From an uncultured Bacteroidia bacterium (GTDB lineage: Bacteria; Bacteroidota; Bacteroidia; Bacteroidales; UBA932), in contig CACZXH010000021.1 in the NCBI GenBank assembly GCA_902785065.1, positions 1 through 44,631 of the forward strand: a stretch of DNA of 44,631 nucleotides. The letters run 5' to 3'. Positions 7,467 through 17,075 of the stretch are shown piece after piece. Under the pieces are notes generated by a model. That model worked only from the letters and a program-made list of their open reading frames with translations, was not told the DNA's origin and searched no databases. Position 1 is the stretch's first letter, and the number at the start of each line of letters is the position of its first letter. The position numbers and the translations under genes were made by a program.

Positions 7467-8609
7467 ATGAAAACGAAAATCCAGGAAAAGTTCCAGACCC
7501 TCTTCGGCGAAGCCGGCGACCTGTACGCCTCCGCCGGCCGTATCAACCTCATTGGCGAGCACACGGACTACAACGGTGGTTACGTGTTCCCCGGCGCCAT
7601 TGACTGCGGCATCATGGCCGAGATCAAGGTCAACGGCACCCAGAAGGTCCGGGCCTATTCCATCGACTTCGACGAGTTCGTGGAATTCGGCCTCCAGGAG
7701 GAGGATGCGCCCGGCCAGCCGTGGGCCCGCTATATTTTCGGCGTATGCCGTGAGACGGTCAAGCGCGGCGGCAAGGTCGAGGGCTTCGACACCGTGTTTG
7801 CGGGCGACGTGCCCCTGGGCGCCGGCCTGAGCTCCAGCGCGGCCCTCGAGAGCACCTTCGCCTTCGCGCTGAACGACATCTTCGGCAACGGCATCGACAA
7901 GTTCGACCTCGCGAAAATCGGCCAGAGCACCGAGCACAACTACTGTGGCGTCAAGTGCGGCATCATGGACCAGTTCGCCTCCATCTTCGGCAAGGCCGGC
8001 TCCCTGATCCGCCTGAACTGCAAGACCCTGGAATACAAGTACTTCCCCTTCAAGCCGGAAGGCTATCGCCTCGTTCTGGTCGATTCCTGCGTGAAGCATG
8101 AGCTTGCCTCCAGCGCGTACAACAAGCGCCGCGCGTCCTGTGAGAACGCCGCGGCCGCCATCCGCAAGAACCATCCCGAGGTGGAATTCCTCTCCGACGC
8201 CAAGCGCGTGTGGCTGGACGAGGTCCGCGCCGAGATTCCCGAGGAGGACTTCCTCCGCGCGGAGTACGTGATCGGCGAGGTCCAGCGCGTCCTGGACGTC
8301 TGCGACGCCCTGGAACGCGGCGACTACGAGACCGTGGGCGAAATGATGTACCAGACGCATTTCGGCATGAGCCGCCTGTACGAGGTGTCCTGCGAGGAAC
8401 TCGATTTCCTGAACAAGCTGGCCCGCAAGATGGACGTCACCGGTTCCCGTGTGATGGGCGGCGGCTTCGGCGGCTGCACCATCAACCTGGTGAAAGACGA
8501 ACTGTACGATGCCTTCATCGAGGAGGCCGTGAAGCAGTTCACCGAGAAGTTCGGCCACGCCCCGAAGGTCTATCCGGTCGTCATTTCCGACGGCGCCCGC
8601 AAGCTTTAA
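7467..8609 (+). CDS. galK: Galactokinase
   Basis: A 380-residue cytoplasmic GHMP kinase that phosphorylates galactose to galactose-1-phosphate in the Leloir pathway. The galactokinase signature GRINLIGEHTDYNGG is at 24-38, the GHMP ATP-binding motif GAGLSSSAAL at about 118-127, the catalytic-base aspartate at about 168 (GIMDQF), and the C-terminal GGGFGGCTINL motif near 330. Length is normal for the family. It has its own promoter. Galactose mutarotase, the preceding step, is encoded at 22035-23081, about 13 kb away, and no galactose-1-phosphate uridylyltransferase or epimerase is visible here, so the pathway genes are dispersed. The next gene starts four bases later and may be co-transcribed. 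Confidence 0.96.
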   Translation: MKTKIQEKFQTLFGEAGDLYASAGRINLIGEHTDYNGGYVFPGAIDCGIMAEIKVNGTQKVRAYSIDFDEFVEFGLQEEDAPGQPWARYIFGVCRETVKRGGKVEGFDTVFAGDVPLGAGLSSSAALESTFAFALNDIFGNGIDKFDLAKIGQSTEHNYCGVKCGIMDQFASIFGKAGSLIRLNCKTLEYKYFPFKPEGYRLVLVDSCVKHELASSAYNKRRASCENAAAAIRKNHPEVEFLSDAKRVWLDEVRAEIPEEDFLRAEYVIGEVQRVLDVCDALERGDYETVGEMMYQTHFGMSRLYEVSCEELDFLNKLARKMDVTGSRVMGGGFGGCTINLVKDELYDAFIEEAVKQFTEKFGHAPKVYPVVISDGARKL

Positions 8610-8613
8610 ATCG

Positions 8614-11600
8614 ATGAAACGTCACGTCATGGCGGCCCTCGTGGCCGCCATTCTGCCCCTTTGTGCCCACGCGCAGATCCAGCTCTTCTCCGCCACGGGC
8701 AACGACCCGGGGCGTCTCCGCTGGTCCACGTTCCAGACAGGCGACTATCAGTTGATCTATCCCCGCGGGCTCGACTCGCTGGCCACCGTTTACGGGACGC
8801 TGCTGCAACAGTACAGCGTCCCGCTTTCGGCCTCTTCCGGCTTCCGGCCGAACGAGAAGTTCAATCGGCCTATGCCCGTCATCCTGCACCCCTATGCGGG
8901 CATTTCCAACGGCCTTGTCGCCTGGGCGCCCCGGCGGATGGACCTTTTCTCCCTGCCGGACGTGTCCGGGATGACTCCGATTCCCTGGGCGAAGCTCCTC
9001 GCCATCCACGAGGGCCGGCATGTCGCCCAGAAGCAGTTCCTCCGGACCGGCTTCTGGACGGGCTTCCACTATCCTTTCGGCGAGCTGGCGGAAATGATTA
9101 TCGGCATGGTTCCGAATTCCTCGCTGCTGGAAGGGGATGCGGTGGTGGCCGAAACGGCCCTGACGAAGGCGGGCCGCGGCCGCAGTGCGGACTTCCTGAG
9201 CGAGATGCGGATGTTCTTCGGCACCGGCGACCTCCGCAACTGGTACCAGTGGCGCTACGGGTCCATCAAGAAGTACACGCCGGATATCTACCGGCTGGGC
9301 TACCTGACCGTCGCCGGTTACCGCTACGTGTACAAGGATCCGTATTACACGACGAAATTCCTGAAGGTCGCCTCCACCCTCGGCGGTGCCTTCTCCGCGA
9401 TGAACTCGGCCTCCAAGCAATCCTCCGGGAAGAAACTTCCGGATGCCTGGGAGGAGATGATGCGCACCTACCGGGATATGTGGGACCTCAACAATGACCA
9501 CCGTGCTCCTTTCTCCGTGACGGAGCCGCAGGTAGCGCTGCCCCGGTCCTATACGGTCTATGCCGGCTCTGTGCCCGGGAATGGCGCCGTGTATGCGGAA
9601 AAGGCGGGCATGGACCTTCCCGCCGTCCTGGTCCGGGTCAGCCCGGATGGGCAGGAAAAGACCCTCGCGGCCTTCGGCGGTGAAGGAAAACTCGCCTGGT
9701 CGGCACCCTTGCAGCGCGTCTATTGGTCCGAGTCGATCCCGGATATCCGCTGGACATTGAAGCAGGACGCCCGGATCCGCTATTATGACGTGCAGACAGG
9801 CCGCCAGGGCTCCCTGGTGCGCAACGGGCGCTACCTCAGCCCCGCGGTCTCTGCCGACGGGCTTTCCGTTGCGGCCGTGGAATATCCGACGGACGGTTCG
9901 GCCGCCGTGGTCGTCCTGGACGCCCGCAGCGGGAACGTCCTCCGTCGCTGGAAGACCCCCGACGGCTTCCAGCCGACGGAAGTGGTCTTCCAGGACGCCG
10001 GACTCGTTTTTGCAGCCATCACGGACGACGGAACCGGCCTCTACCGCGTGCCTGCGGGTAACGGCGCCCCCGAAACCCTGCTCGCCCCGCAGCCAGTGAC
10101 CATCAAGGACATTTCCGCCGTGGACGGGAACACCATCCTGCTGGTCTGCGACAGGACGGGCACGAGCGAGGCCTACACCTTCTCCGAAGGGACGCTGACG
10201 CAGCTTTCCGTCACGAAGTATGGCCTGGGTTCGCCCTTCTTCGCCGACGGGCGCCTGTATGCCTCGGTCCTCCAGCCCGAAGGCCGGATTCTTTCCCAGG
10301 TGGAATGCAACCCCAAGACGGTCGATTTCCGTGATATCTACCGGGATCCTGTCGCCGAGGTCCTTTCGGCCCAGGAAAAAGAGATGTCGACCTTCCTGCC
10401 GGATGAGCCGGTTACATTGACCCCCGCAGAGCCCTTCCGGAAAATTTCGGACGCCTTCCACTTCCATTCCTGGGCACCGGTCTATGTCGACCTCAGCCGC
10501 GCGGACATCTCTTTCCGGGATTACTATTTCCAGACGGCCTCCTTGGGTGCGACGGGCTTCTTCACGAACCGCCTCGGCACGGTGAGCGGCTCCGTGGGCC
10601 TGTCTGTCCACGAAAAAATCGCTCCCGAGGAAAAGACTCCGAGCGTCGGAGCCCATTTCCGGATGTCGTACAGCGGCCTGTATCCGGTCTTTGACTTCGC
10701 CCTGGACGTGGGCGACCGCGACGCCGCCCTGCAGATACCGTATCTGGTTACGAAGGACAACTCGATGTTCGTCCGCTCCTCCTCTTACGGGAAGATGTAT
10801 GTGGGCGGAATGGCCTCCGTCGCCCTGCCGCTGGACTTCTCTTCCGGCGGTTGGGAACGCCTGCTCGAGCCCTCACTGGCGGTGTCGATCAGTAATGACA
10901 ACCTGTACGGGCCCTTCCTGCCCGTCAAGGCCGATCCGAATGCGGAAGGGGGTTATTCCGAGGATAAGTCTTACGAGCTGAGCTGGACAACCCAGTCCAC
11001 GGCGTACCGGACGGCGGCCGTCCTGCGCGGCAGTTTCCTCCGTCCCGCCGCGCGCTCTCAGATGATGTCCTCCAAGGGCTTCGGCTTTGAGGTGGGCGCG
11101 ACCAGCACCGACCTCAACTGGTCGGAGTACGGGAAGGTGTATGCCTATTTCCCGGGCTTCCACCCGTGGCACGGCCTGAAGGTGTCCGCCGCAGTGCGGC
11201 ACTATACGATGGACACGTACTCCTCCTGGTTTGCGGATCCCTGCCCGCCGGCCCCCCGGGGACTGGCTAAGAACGCAGCCGTGGAGGCGCTCCTGCTCAC
11301 CGCCGCCCCGCTGGCGGGAAAGTTGTCCCTGGATTATGCGATGCCCATCCTGCCGGTGGACTTCGCCATCGGCAATATCTTCTATTTCAGGAATTTCGAG
11401 GTGGTTCCCTTTGCGGACCTCTCGTTCCTCCGCCCTGCCGCCGGCACCGGTCTGACCGGGAATACGCTCTGGAGCGCCGGCGCGGACATCGCTGTGAACA
11501 TCCAGCGCCTCATCCTCGTTTCCAGTAATTTCAGCATCGGCGTTCGGCTCGCTTATAGCGGCGGCCCGGCCTTCCCGTTCCTGCAGGAACAGATTCCCGG

Positions 11601-11646
11601 CCTCAAGCCTTTCTACGTCGGGGCTGTGTTCAATACCAAGCTCTGA
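8614..11646 (+). CDS. Large secreted HExxH-domain / beta-propeller-like / C-terminal barrel protein (copy 1)
   Basis: A 1,010-residue protein with signal peptide (to about residue 20). An N-terminal domain of about 300 residues holds HEGRH at 132-136 and, 37 residues later, LEGDAVVAET with E173, the spacing of a gluzincin-type zinc site, so a metallopeptidase-like fold is likely. Residues about 320-600 contain repeated beta segments of the propeller type (VRVSPDGQ, LSPAVSADGLSVAAVEYP, DDGTGLYRVP). From about 640 on, the sequence has the alternating strands of an outer-membrane barrel and ends FYVGAVFNTKL. It is a clear paralogue of the protein at 17970-21029. I do not recognise a named family; TolB-like names have been used for similar proteins. 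Activity is unproven. Confidence 0.8.
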   Translation: MKRHVMAALVAAILPLCAHAQIQLFSATGNDPGRLRWSTFQTGDYQLIYPRGLDSLATVYGTLLQQYSVPLSASSGFRPNEKFNRPMPVILHPYAGISNGLVAWAPRRMDLFSLPDVSGMTPIPWAKLLAIHEGRHVAQKQFLRTGFWTGFHYPFGELAEMIIGMVPNSSLLEGDAVVAETALTKAGRGRSADFLSEMRMFFGTGDLRNWYQWRYGSIKKYTPDIYRLGYLTVAGYRYVYKDPYYTTKFLKVASTLGGAFSAMNSASKQSSGKKLPDAWEEMMRTYRDMWDLNNDHRAPFSVTEPQVALPRSYTVYAGSVPGNGAVYAEKAGMDLPAVLVRVSPDGQEKTLAAFGGEGKLAWSAPLQRVYWSESIPDIRWTLKQDARIRYYDVQTGRQGSLVRNGRYLSPAVSADGLSVAAVEYPTDGSAAVVVLDARSGNVLRRWKTPDGFQPTEVVFQDAGLVFAAITDDGTGLYRVPAGNGAPETLLAPQPVTIKDISAVDGNTILLVCDRTGTSEAYTFSEGTLTQLSVTKYGLGSPFFADGRLYASVLQPEGRILSQVECNPKTVDFRDIYRDPVAEVLSAQEKEMSTFLPDEPVTLTPAEPFRKISDAFHFHSWAPVYVDLSRADISFRDYYFQTASLGATGFFTNRLGTVSGSVGLSVHEKIAPEEKTPSVGAHFRMSYSGLYPVFDFALDVGDRDAALQIPYLVTKDNSMFVRSSSYGKMYVGGMASVALPLDFSSGGWERLLEPSLAVSISNDNLYGPFLPVKADPNAEGGYSEDKSYELSWTTQSTAYRTAAVLRGSFLRPAARSQMMSSKGFGFEVGATSTDLNWSEYGKVYAYFPGFHPWHGLKVSAAVRHYTMDTYSSWFADPCPPAPRGLAKNAAVEALLLTAAPLAGKLSLDYAMPILPVDFAIGNIFYFRNFEVVPFADLSFLRPAAGTGLTGNTLWSAGADIAVNIQRLILVSSNFSIGVRLAYSGGPAFPFLQEQIPGLKPFYVGAVFNTKL

Positions 11647-12263
11647 TGAACGCAACTTGCAGCCGGTGCGGCGAGAGCCACGCCGTCACGACCTATCCGA
11701 GCATCAACGTCGCCGCCGACCCGGACCTCAAGGCCCGGGTCCGGGACGGCTCGCTCTTCGTGTGGGAATGCCCCCATTGCGGGGCCCGGAACCTCCTCAA
11801 GTACCAGACGCTGTACCATGACCCTGCGGAGAAGCTGATGGTCTGGCTCCTGCCCGGCGACGCCGAGCCGCCCCAGGCCGTTGTGGACGCCGTCAAGGAA
11901 CTGGACGGCTATACCCTCCGCCTTGTGCGGGAGGTGGGCGACCTGGTGGAGAAAGTCAATATCCACGCCTGCGGTCTGGACGATGTCCTGGTGGAGATGT
12001 GCAAGTACGTCACCCGCCTGGAGATGGCGGACCAGCAGCGGCGCACGGAAATCCAGGACGCGCCGCTCAAGTTCTTCAAAATGGACGGGCCCGACAATGA
12101 CCTCGTGTTCTCTTTCCCCCTGGATGGGGAGATGAAGGTCGTGAACGTGGGCTTCCATGTATACGAAGACGCCCGAGGAATCCTCGGGCGCCATCCGGAT
12201 GTCCGTCCCGAACCCGGCTTCGCGCGTGTGGACGCGGCCTGGCTGGGACAATTTTTCCGTTAG
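11646..12263 (+). CDS. CpXC-domain zinc-binding protein
   Basis: A 205-residue protein with no signal peptide. The N-terminal domain has two CxxC pairs, CSRCGE at about 5-10 and CPHCGA near 43-48, then LLKYQTLYHDPAEKLMVWLLPG, the pattern of the CpXC domain. The C-terminal half is mixed helix with no motif I recognise. The start ATG shares one base with the upstream stop (TGATG), so translation is probably coupled to the 1,010-residue gene. Its stop shares four bases (TTAG) with the stop of the convergent gene at 12260. Function unknown. Confidence 0.78.
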   Translation: MNATCSRCGESHAVTTYPSINVAADPDLKARVRDGSLFVWECPHCGARNLLKYQTLYHDPAEKLMVWLLPGDAEPPQAVVDAVKELDGYTLRLVREVGDLVEKVNIHACGLDDVLVEMCKYVTRLEMADQQRRTEIQDAPLKFFKMDGPDNDLVFSFPLDGEMKVVNVGFHVYEDARGILGRHPDVRPEPGFARVDAAWLGQFFR

Positions 12264-12814
12264 AACTTCGGGACCTCGAAGACCGCGGCGTCCACCGGGC
12301 CTTCCTTGACCTCGACCACCTTCGTGGTGATGGCGAAACCGCCCGCGTCGATGCTGGTCTTCATCGCGATACCGTTCCAGACGGAGACGGTGGCCTTGGC
12401 GGTCTGGCCCATCTGGTTCATCTCGAGGGTGTAAATCGTGCATTCCTTGCCGGCGACCGTTTCCTTGCCGACTTCCTTGATCTTGTTCTTGGCGATGACT
12501 TCGTCTGTGAGGTTCAGGTAGTTGACCTGCTGTTGCTGCTGCGGCATCTCCTGGACGGACTTCTCGCCCTTGTTCACCAGATACATCTTGCCGTCTTTGT
12601 TGATCTGGGTCATCTCCATGCCCATCATGCTCATCGAGGTGGCCTGCTTGGCGCCGTAGTCGTCAAAGTAGACGGTGTTGGTGATGGTCTGGCCCATCAT
12701 GTCCATCTCGGTCTTGATGGTACCGGACTTGATGCCGTAGTACTTGGTCCCGTCCTGGGCCATCGCCGCCACCGCTGCCAGCAGCGCGGCGCAAATCATG
12801 AAAATCTTTTTCAT
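12260..12814 (-). CDS. Small secreted protein, possibly DUF4412/LolA-like
   Basis: A 184-residue protein with a clean signal peptide (MKKIFMICAALLAAVAAMAQ). The mature part is beta-rich and methionine-rich near its start (EMDMMGQ, TSMSMMGMEM), with a short glutamine run (QQQQQ) near residue 90. The arrangement (GTIKTEM.., VAGKECTIYTLE, late VPKF) resembles DUF4412-type periplasmic proteins with a LolA-like fold, but this is not certain. It has its own promoter at 12848-12855 and follows the envelope-biogenesis cluster after a probable terminator, so it is likely a separate transcript. Confidence 0.7.
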   Translation of the reverse strand: MKKIFMICAALLAAVAAMAQDGTKYYGIKSGTIKTEMDMMGQTITNTVYFDDYGAKQATSMSMMGMEMTQINKDGKMYLVNKGEKSVQEMPQQQQQVNYLNLTDEVIAKNKIKEVGKETVAGKECTIYTLEMNQMGQTAKATVSVWNGIAMKTSIDAGGFAITTKVVEVKEGPVDAAVFEVPKF

Positions 12815-12847
12815 ATCAGTGTGGATTTTGGTGTATTCCGTTTAGGA

Positions 12848-12855
12848 CAAAGATA
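12848..12855 (-). promoter_or_regulatory. -7 promoter box for the 184-residue secreted protein gene
   Basis: On the minus strand this reads TATCTTTG, an exact TAnnTTTG match, 33 bases upstream of the ATG at 12814. Confidence 0.6.
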
Positions 12856-12875
12856 TGGATTTTTGTCCAAGGTAC

Positions 12876-12913
12876 AAAAAGCCTTTCCGGGTTTTCGACG
12901 AAAGGGCCTTTTT
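12876..12913 (-). terminator. Probable rho-independent terminator after the OstA-like gene
   Basis: On the minus strand, directly after the stop codon at 12914-12916, a run of A and G leads into a hairpin: AAAAAG, a two-base bulge, CCTTTC pairs with GAAAGG then CTTTTT, with a loop of 12 bases. The T-rich 3' arm follows. It separates the cluster from the next promoter at 12848-12855. Confidence 0.55.
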
Positions 12914-15673
12914 TTACGACGAATTCCGGGCGCCCTCTTCCTTTTCTTCCTGGGGCTGTTCCTTCTCGGCCTTCCGGGCGGCTTTCTCCGCCTCGCGGGC
13001 CGCTTTTTCTTTCTCGCGGGCGGCCTCTTTCTCGGCGCGGGCACGCTCCTGCTCCAGGTAGCGCTCGAAGATGCGGCGCTCTTTCTGCGCCTTCTTTTCC
13101 AGCTTCTTCAGGATACGGAGCTTCTTCTTGCGTTCTTTCTCCAGCGCTTTCTGGCGCTTGGCTTCCTGCTTTTCCTGGTATTTCTTATCCTGTTCCGCGT
13201 ACTTCGCATCCCTTTCAGCCTTCTTCTCGGCAGAGATACGGGCCTTCTCGGCCTCGCGAGCCGCCTTTTCCGCCTCGCGGGCGGCCTTCTCTTCTGCCTT
13301 CCGGGCCTTTTCAAGGTCCCTGGCCGACGGCTCCTTGGCGGCCTGTTCCGGCTTCTTCTCCGGTTGGTCGATCTCGTGATTCTCTGTCGATGGAGCCTCC
13401 TCTTCCGCGTCTATCCTATCGACCTCAGGCTTGATGGCCAGGGAGTCCGCCGGCGGCGTCTTTTTGAGCGAATCCAGGGTCGGCGTTGTCCCGGCCAGCG
13501 AATCCAGCTCACCCAGCAGGACTTCGTCTGCCGTAGAGAGGGCCGGCGGCGTGACGGTTGTGTCGACAGCGGTGGATGTTGTATCAGCAGGTGCGGGCGC
13601 CGTGTCCTTCGGCTTCGGTGCCACAGGTTTTTCCTTGGGCTGCCGCGCCTTCACGACCGCCATCGAATCCCGATAGGCGATGTCCTTGTAAATCTTCTTG
13701 GTATGGCCCGGGAAGTAGATATCCGTCTCTTTGAACTGGGCGTGCGGACGCGCCAGGTAGGAAGTACGCTGGCTCTTGCGCGGTACAAGCGGCGTGATGT
13801 CGAAACCACCCTTCGGCTGCCGCTCTGGCTCCCATCGGAAGCCCTTCATATACCGTTCGTCCTTCGGAAGCTGGACGACCGGGTAGGCGTCGTTCTTGGC
13901 GTTGTCGAAGTAGTAGATCTTGTCCAGGTTGCCCTGGTCGAAGAGGGCGTACAGCATTTTGGATTCCACCTTGTTCACGGTGGCGAGCGCATCGTTCTCC
14001 GTCAGGAAGAACAGCGCCGTGGCCCCGCCCAGGGCGTCAAAGCGCCGGAGCGTGCGGGTGGTGTCGAAGTAGGCCATCATCTCGGCACCCTTGATCTGGT
14101 CGTAGCAGATGGTGTCTTCCTGCGTGGTGATGAAGGCGTTGGACATCAGCCGGGCCCGGTCCGCCCGGCGGTCCTTGATGACGAGGTAGATACTGTCTGC
14201 CGCGTACTGTCGGTTTCCGTCACTGAATACCAGCGGGTCGCGGTACAGCCGCACCAGGGAATCCAGGTCATAGTAGACCAGGGAGTCGCAGGACATCTGC
14301 ATGTCGCTGCGGTACAGTTTCACCCGGCTGGTCGCCCAGATGAACGAGAGCCGGCTCGTGTCCGGAGGGGCGGGCATCGTGTCCGCAGGAGGCAAGGGCG
14401 TCGTACCCAGGGAATCGAGCGGGTTCGGGAGAAGGGCCGTCGAGTCTGCCGGCGGGTTGGGGGCCTCCCCGGGCGTGGGCGTTCCGCCCTTTCTGCCGGC
14501 AGGTGCGCCTTTTCTGCCGACGGGCCCTCCTTCCGGCCCGCGGTCGCGGCCTGCTGCGTTCGGGTTGTTCTGCTCGGCCTCCGCAGCCGCCTTGGCGGCC
14601 GCTTCCGCGGCTTTCCGGCGGTATTCGGTCACCGGGTCTCCCGTCAGGTCGCTGAGCCGCTTGTCGGCAGCGACTTTCCATAGGGAATCTACCAGGTGCC
14701 GCTTGATGCCGCGGTACAGGATCGTATCGGCTCCGAACCAGACGGTATCCCGCTGGTTTGTCTTCTCATTCTCGTCGATGCTCATCACCGCCGGGGTGAT
14801 GGTCATTTTAATGCGGGAGAGGGAATCCAGGTATTCCAGGCGTCCTGCCAGGGCGAAGACGTTCCGCGTCGTGTCCATCACTTCCACCTGCCCCAGCATC
14901 TCCACATTGTTCACTTTCCGGTGGTAGTACAACGTATCGGACCAGGATTCCTGGTTCTTCGTGAGCAGGTGCACGTTCCGCCGGAAGAAGAACAGTTCCT
15001 GGTCGCGGTCGTACCAGCCGTCGTTGGCGGAGAGCATGTTGTCGTCCTGCCACATGTCCGTTCCGTAGCCGAAATACGCGGTGTTGAGGTCGCTGCGGTA
15101 TTCCAGGCGGGAGGTCTTCACGAAGGTGGTGTCCATGTACATGTTCACCTGGTCGTTGAAGACGAACAGGCGGGCCTTCGAGTCGTACGATCCGTACAGG
15201 CTCTCGATAATCTGCCCGTCCTTGTCCCGCATGGACGCGCCGTTCTGGAAAATGGCGACGGAGTCCTTGGTGTTGTAGTCCAGGTAGCGGGTGCGCAGGG
15301 TGTTCTTGTCCTTGTCCTCCAACTGGACGAGACCGCCGCGGAATTTCGCGAGGTCGTCGTCCACCACGTACTGCAGGGAGCCGGAACTCAGGCGGGTGCG
15401 GTCCTGGATGATCTGGACATGGCCGACGGCGTCGATGATGTTCGTCGTCACGTTCCACAGGGCCGAATCACACAGGAGGTAGGTGTTGTTGTGCAGGAAG
15501 CGGGCCGGGCCCGTCACCTTGCGGAAACTCTCTCCGTTCCGTTCGATGAGCTGGGCGGATTTCGCGCTCACGAGGGTCACCAGGGAGTCTTTCTGCTCCT
15601 GGCCCCACGCAGAAACGACCGCCATCCCCAGGGACAGCGCCGTCAGGAAGAGATATGCGCGTTTCCGCCGCAC
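12914..15673 (-). CDS. OstA/LptA-like envelope protein with long charged coiled-coil tail
   Basis: A 919-residue protein starting at GTG 15673, which gives a signal peptide (AYLFLTALSLGMAVVSAWG). The N-terminal part of several hundred residues has OstA-type beta-strand repeats (SGSLQYVVDDDLAKFRG, SLYGSYDSKARLFVFND, RLEYRSDLNTAYFGYG), the fold that carries lipopolysaccharide across the periplasm. A proline- and glycine-rich linker (about 365-450) interrupts it. The last 140 or so residues are almost all K, E, A and R, with repeated AREAEKAAREAEKA units and no barrel, predicted to be coiled coil. It follows the SurA-like gene by seven bases. A role in lipopolysaccharide transport is inferred from the domain and neighbours. 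Confidence 0.82.
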   Translation of the reverse strand: MRRKRAYLFLTALSLGMAVVSAWGQEQKDSLVTLVSAKSAQLIERNGESFRKVTGPARFLHNNTYLLCDSALWNVTTNIIDAVGHVQIIQDRTRLSSGSLQYVVDDDLAKFRGGLVQLEDKDKNTLRTRYLDYNTKDSVAIFQNGASMRDKDGQIIESLYGSYDSKARLFVFNDQVNMYMDTTFVKTSRLEYRSDLNTAYFGYGTDMWQDDNMLSANDGWYDRDQELFFFRRNVHLLTKNQESWSDTLYYHRKVNNVEMLGQVEVMDTTRNVFALAGRLEYLDSLSRIKMTITPAVMSIDENEKTNQRDTVWFGADTILYRGIKRHLVDSLWKVAADKRLSDLTGDPVTEYRRKAAEAAAKAAAEAEQNNPNAAGRDRGPEGGPVGRKGAPAGRKGGTPTPGEAPNPPADSTALLPNPLDSLGTTPLPPADTMPAPPDTSRLSFIWATSRVKLYRSDMQMSCDSLVYYDLDSLVRLYRDPLVFSDGNRQYAADSIYLVIKDRRADRARLMSNAFITTQEDTICYDQIKGAEMMAYFDTTRTLRRFDALGGATALFFLTENDALATVNKVESKMLYALFDQGNLDKIYYFDNAKNDAYPVVQLPKDERYMKGFRWEPERQPKGGFDITPLVPRKSQRTSYLARPHAQFKETDIYFPGHTKKIYKDIAYRDSMAVVKARQPKEKPVAPKPKDTAPAPADTTSTAVDTTVTPPALSTADEVLLGELDSLAGTTPTLDSLKKTPPADSLAIKPEVDRIDAEEEAPSTENHEIDQPEKKPEQAAKEPSARDLEKARKAEEKAAREAEKAAREAEKARISAEKKAERDAKYAEQDKKYQEKQEAKRQKALEKERKKKLRILKKLEKKAQKERRIFERYLEQERARAEKEAAREKEKAAREAEKAARKAEKEQPQEEKEEGARNSS

Positions 15674-15680
15674 GGACCGG

Positions 15681-17057
15681 TCAGAACTTTTCCTGCCAGA
15701 GATCCCGGCTGAAGGCGCACTCCTTGTACATCGGGTCGATCACGATGTAGGTTTCCTTGATCTTCTTCTCCAGGAACTCGTCGATTGCCTGCATCTGCCG
15801 CTCCGCCCGCACGCGGCCCTGCAGCTCGGTGTAGTCGTTCGTGAACGAAGCCGGGTGCGCCGGGATGATTTTGTCCACCTTGATGATCTTGTACACCGTG
15901 TTTCCGTTGCGACCCTGCTGGTAGCCCTCGTTGTCGGTGGACTCCACCGGCTCGGAGATCTCGCCCTCCTTCAGCTCCTGGATGGCCGCATAGTCGGCCG
16001 GCTTGAGCTGGTCGATCTCGAAGTAGGAGGAACCGGAGGACGGGTCCGCCATCTGGCCGCCGTTGGTGCGGGTGGCCGGGTCCTCGGAGAAGAAGCGCGC
16101 GGCAAGGTTGAACTTGATTTCGCCGTCCAGGATCTTCGTCCGGAGGCTGTCCAGGCGGGAGAACGCCTTCTCGCGGTCCTCGTTCGTGTACTGCGGCTTG
16201 AGAAGGATGTGGCGGGCATTGAACATATCGCCCTTTTTCTCGATGACTTCGATAATGTGGTAGCCGTCCGGGGTCTCCACGATCTGGGAGATCACACCCG
16301 GGCGCAGGGCCATCGCGGCGTCGGAGAAGGCCGGCCAGAAGATGGACTTGGACGCCATGCCCAGCTCTCCGCCGCGGCGGGCGCTGCCGGGATCCTCGGA
16401 GTAGATGCGGGCGAGGGTGGCGAACTTTTCGCCGTTGATCACCCGCTCGCGCAGGGACAGGAGGCGCTCCTTGACGGCCATCGCCGCCGCCTCGCGGTCG
16501 GGATAGATGCAGATCTGGCTCAGCTGGTATTTGATCGGGACGACGGGCAGGTCCTCCACGGACACGGTGTCCAGGAACTGCTGGACGTCGTAGGGGGTCA
16601 CCTCGGGGATGCGCCCTGCGATCTCGCTCTGCTCCGACTGGATGAGGCTCTGGTCCTCGAACAGCTTCCGCCATTCCTGGCGCAGTTTGTAGAGCGGCTT
16701 GCCGAACTGTTTCTCCACTTCCTCGTCGCCGCCCAGGTAGGTGCGGTACTGGTCAAGGCGGTTGCTCAGCTCACCGTCCACCATGTCGTAATTGACGGTC
16801 AGGGAGTCGATGCGGGCCTGCATCAGGAAGATCTTGTTCTCCATCATCCGCTCCAGGATGGTGCAGCGCATGTCCCGGTCGGAGGACCGGCCCTGGGCCT
16901 GCATCTGCTGTACCTCGCTCTCGATGTCCGATACCAGGATCACTTCGTTGCCGACGACGGCGACGGTCTTGTCCACGAGCCCGCCCGGGTACTTCTGGGC
17001 GGAAAGGCCCGTCGACAGGAGCAGGGCCGCTGCGAAGACGATAAATCTGAACTTCAT
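15681..17057 (-). CDS. SurA-like periplasmic peptidyl-prolyl isomerase with two parvulin domains
   Basis: A 458-residue periplasmic foldase with signal peptide (to about residue 20). Residues about 25-165 match the SurA N-terminal chaperone domain (VDKTVAVVGNEVILVSDIE is the usual opening). Two parvulin-type domains follow: about 175-275 (ISQICIYP.., FATLARIYSEDPGSARRGGELG, DGYHIIEVIEKK) and about 280-395 (FNARHILLKP, FNLAARFFSEDPAT, GGQMAD). SurA delivers barrel proteins to the outer membrane. It lies 18 bases after the lipoprotein gene and before the OstA-like gene, in keeping with one envelope-assembly operon. The length matches SurA. Confidence 0.92.
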   Translation of the reverse strand: MKFRFIVFAAALLLSTGLSAQKYPGGLVDKTVAVVGNEVILVSDIESEVQQMQAQGRSSDRDMRCTILERMMENKIFLMQARIDSLTVNYDMVDGELSNRLDQYRTYLGGDEEVEKQFGKPLYKLRQEWRKLFEDQSLIQSEQSEIAGRIPEVTPYDVQQFLDTVSVEDLPVVPIKYQLSQICIYPDREAAAMAVKERLLSLRERVINGEKFATLARIYSEDPGSARRGGELGMASKSIFWPAFSDAAMALRPGVISQIVETPDGYHIIEVIEKKGDMFNARHILLKPQYTNEDREKAFSRLDSLRTKILDGEIKFNLAARFFSEDPATRTNGGQMADPSSGSSYFEIDQLKPADYAAIQELKEGEISEPVESTDNEGYQQGRNGNTVYKIIKVDKIIPAHPASFTNDYTELQGRVRAERQMQAIDEFLEKKIKETYIVIDPMYKECAFSRDLWQEKF

Positions 17058-17075
17058 ATCAACAAATTACCAATT

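Noticed and set aside
12914-13350. DNA tandem repeat in the tail of the OstA-like gene
   Set aside because: The repetition is at the amino-acid level (AREAEKA) and nucleotide units are irregular, so no tandem repeat feature was listed.
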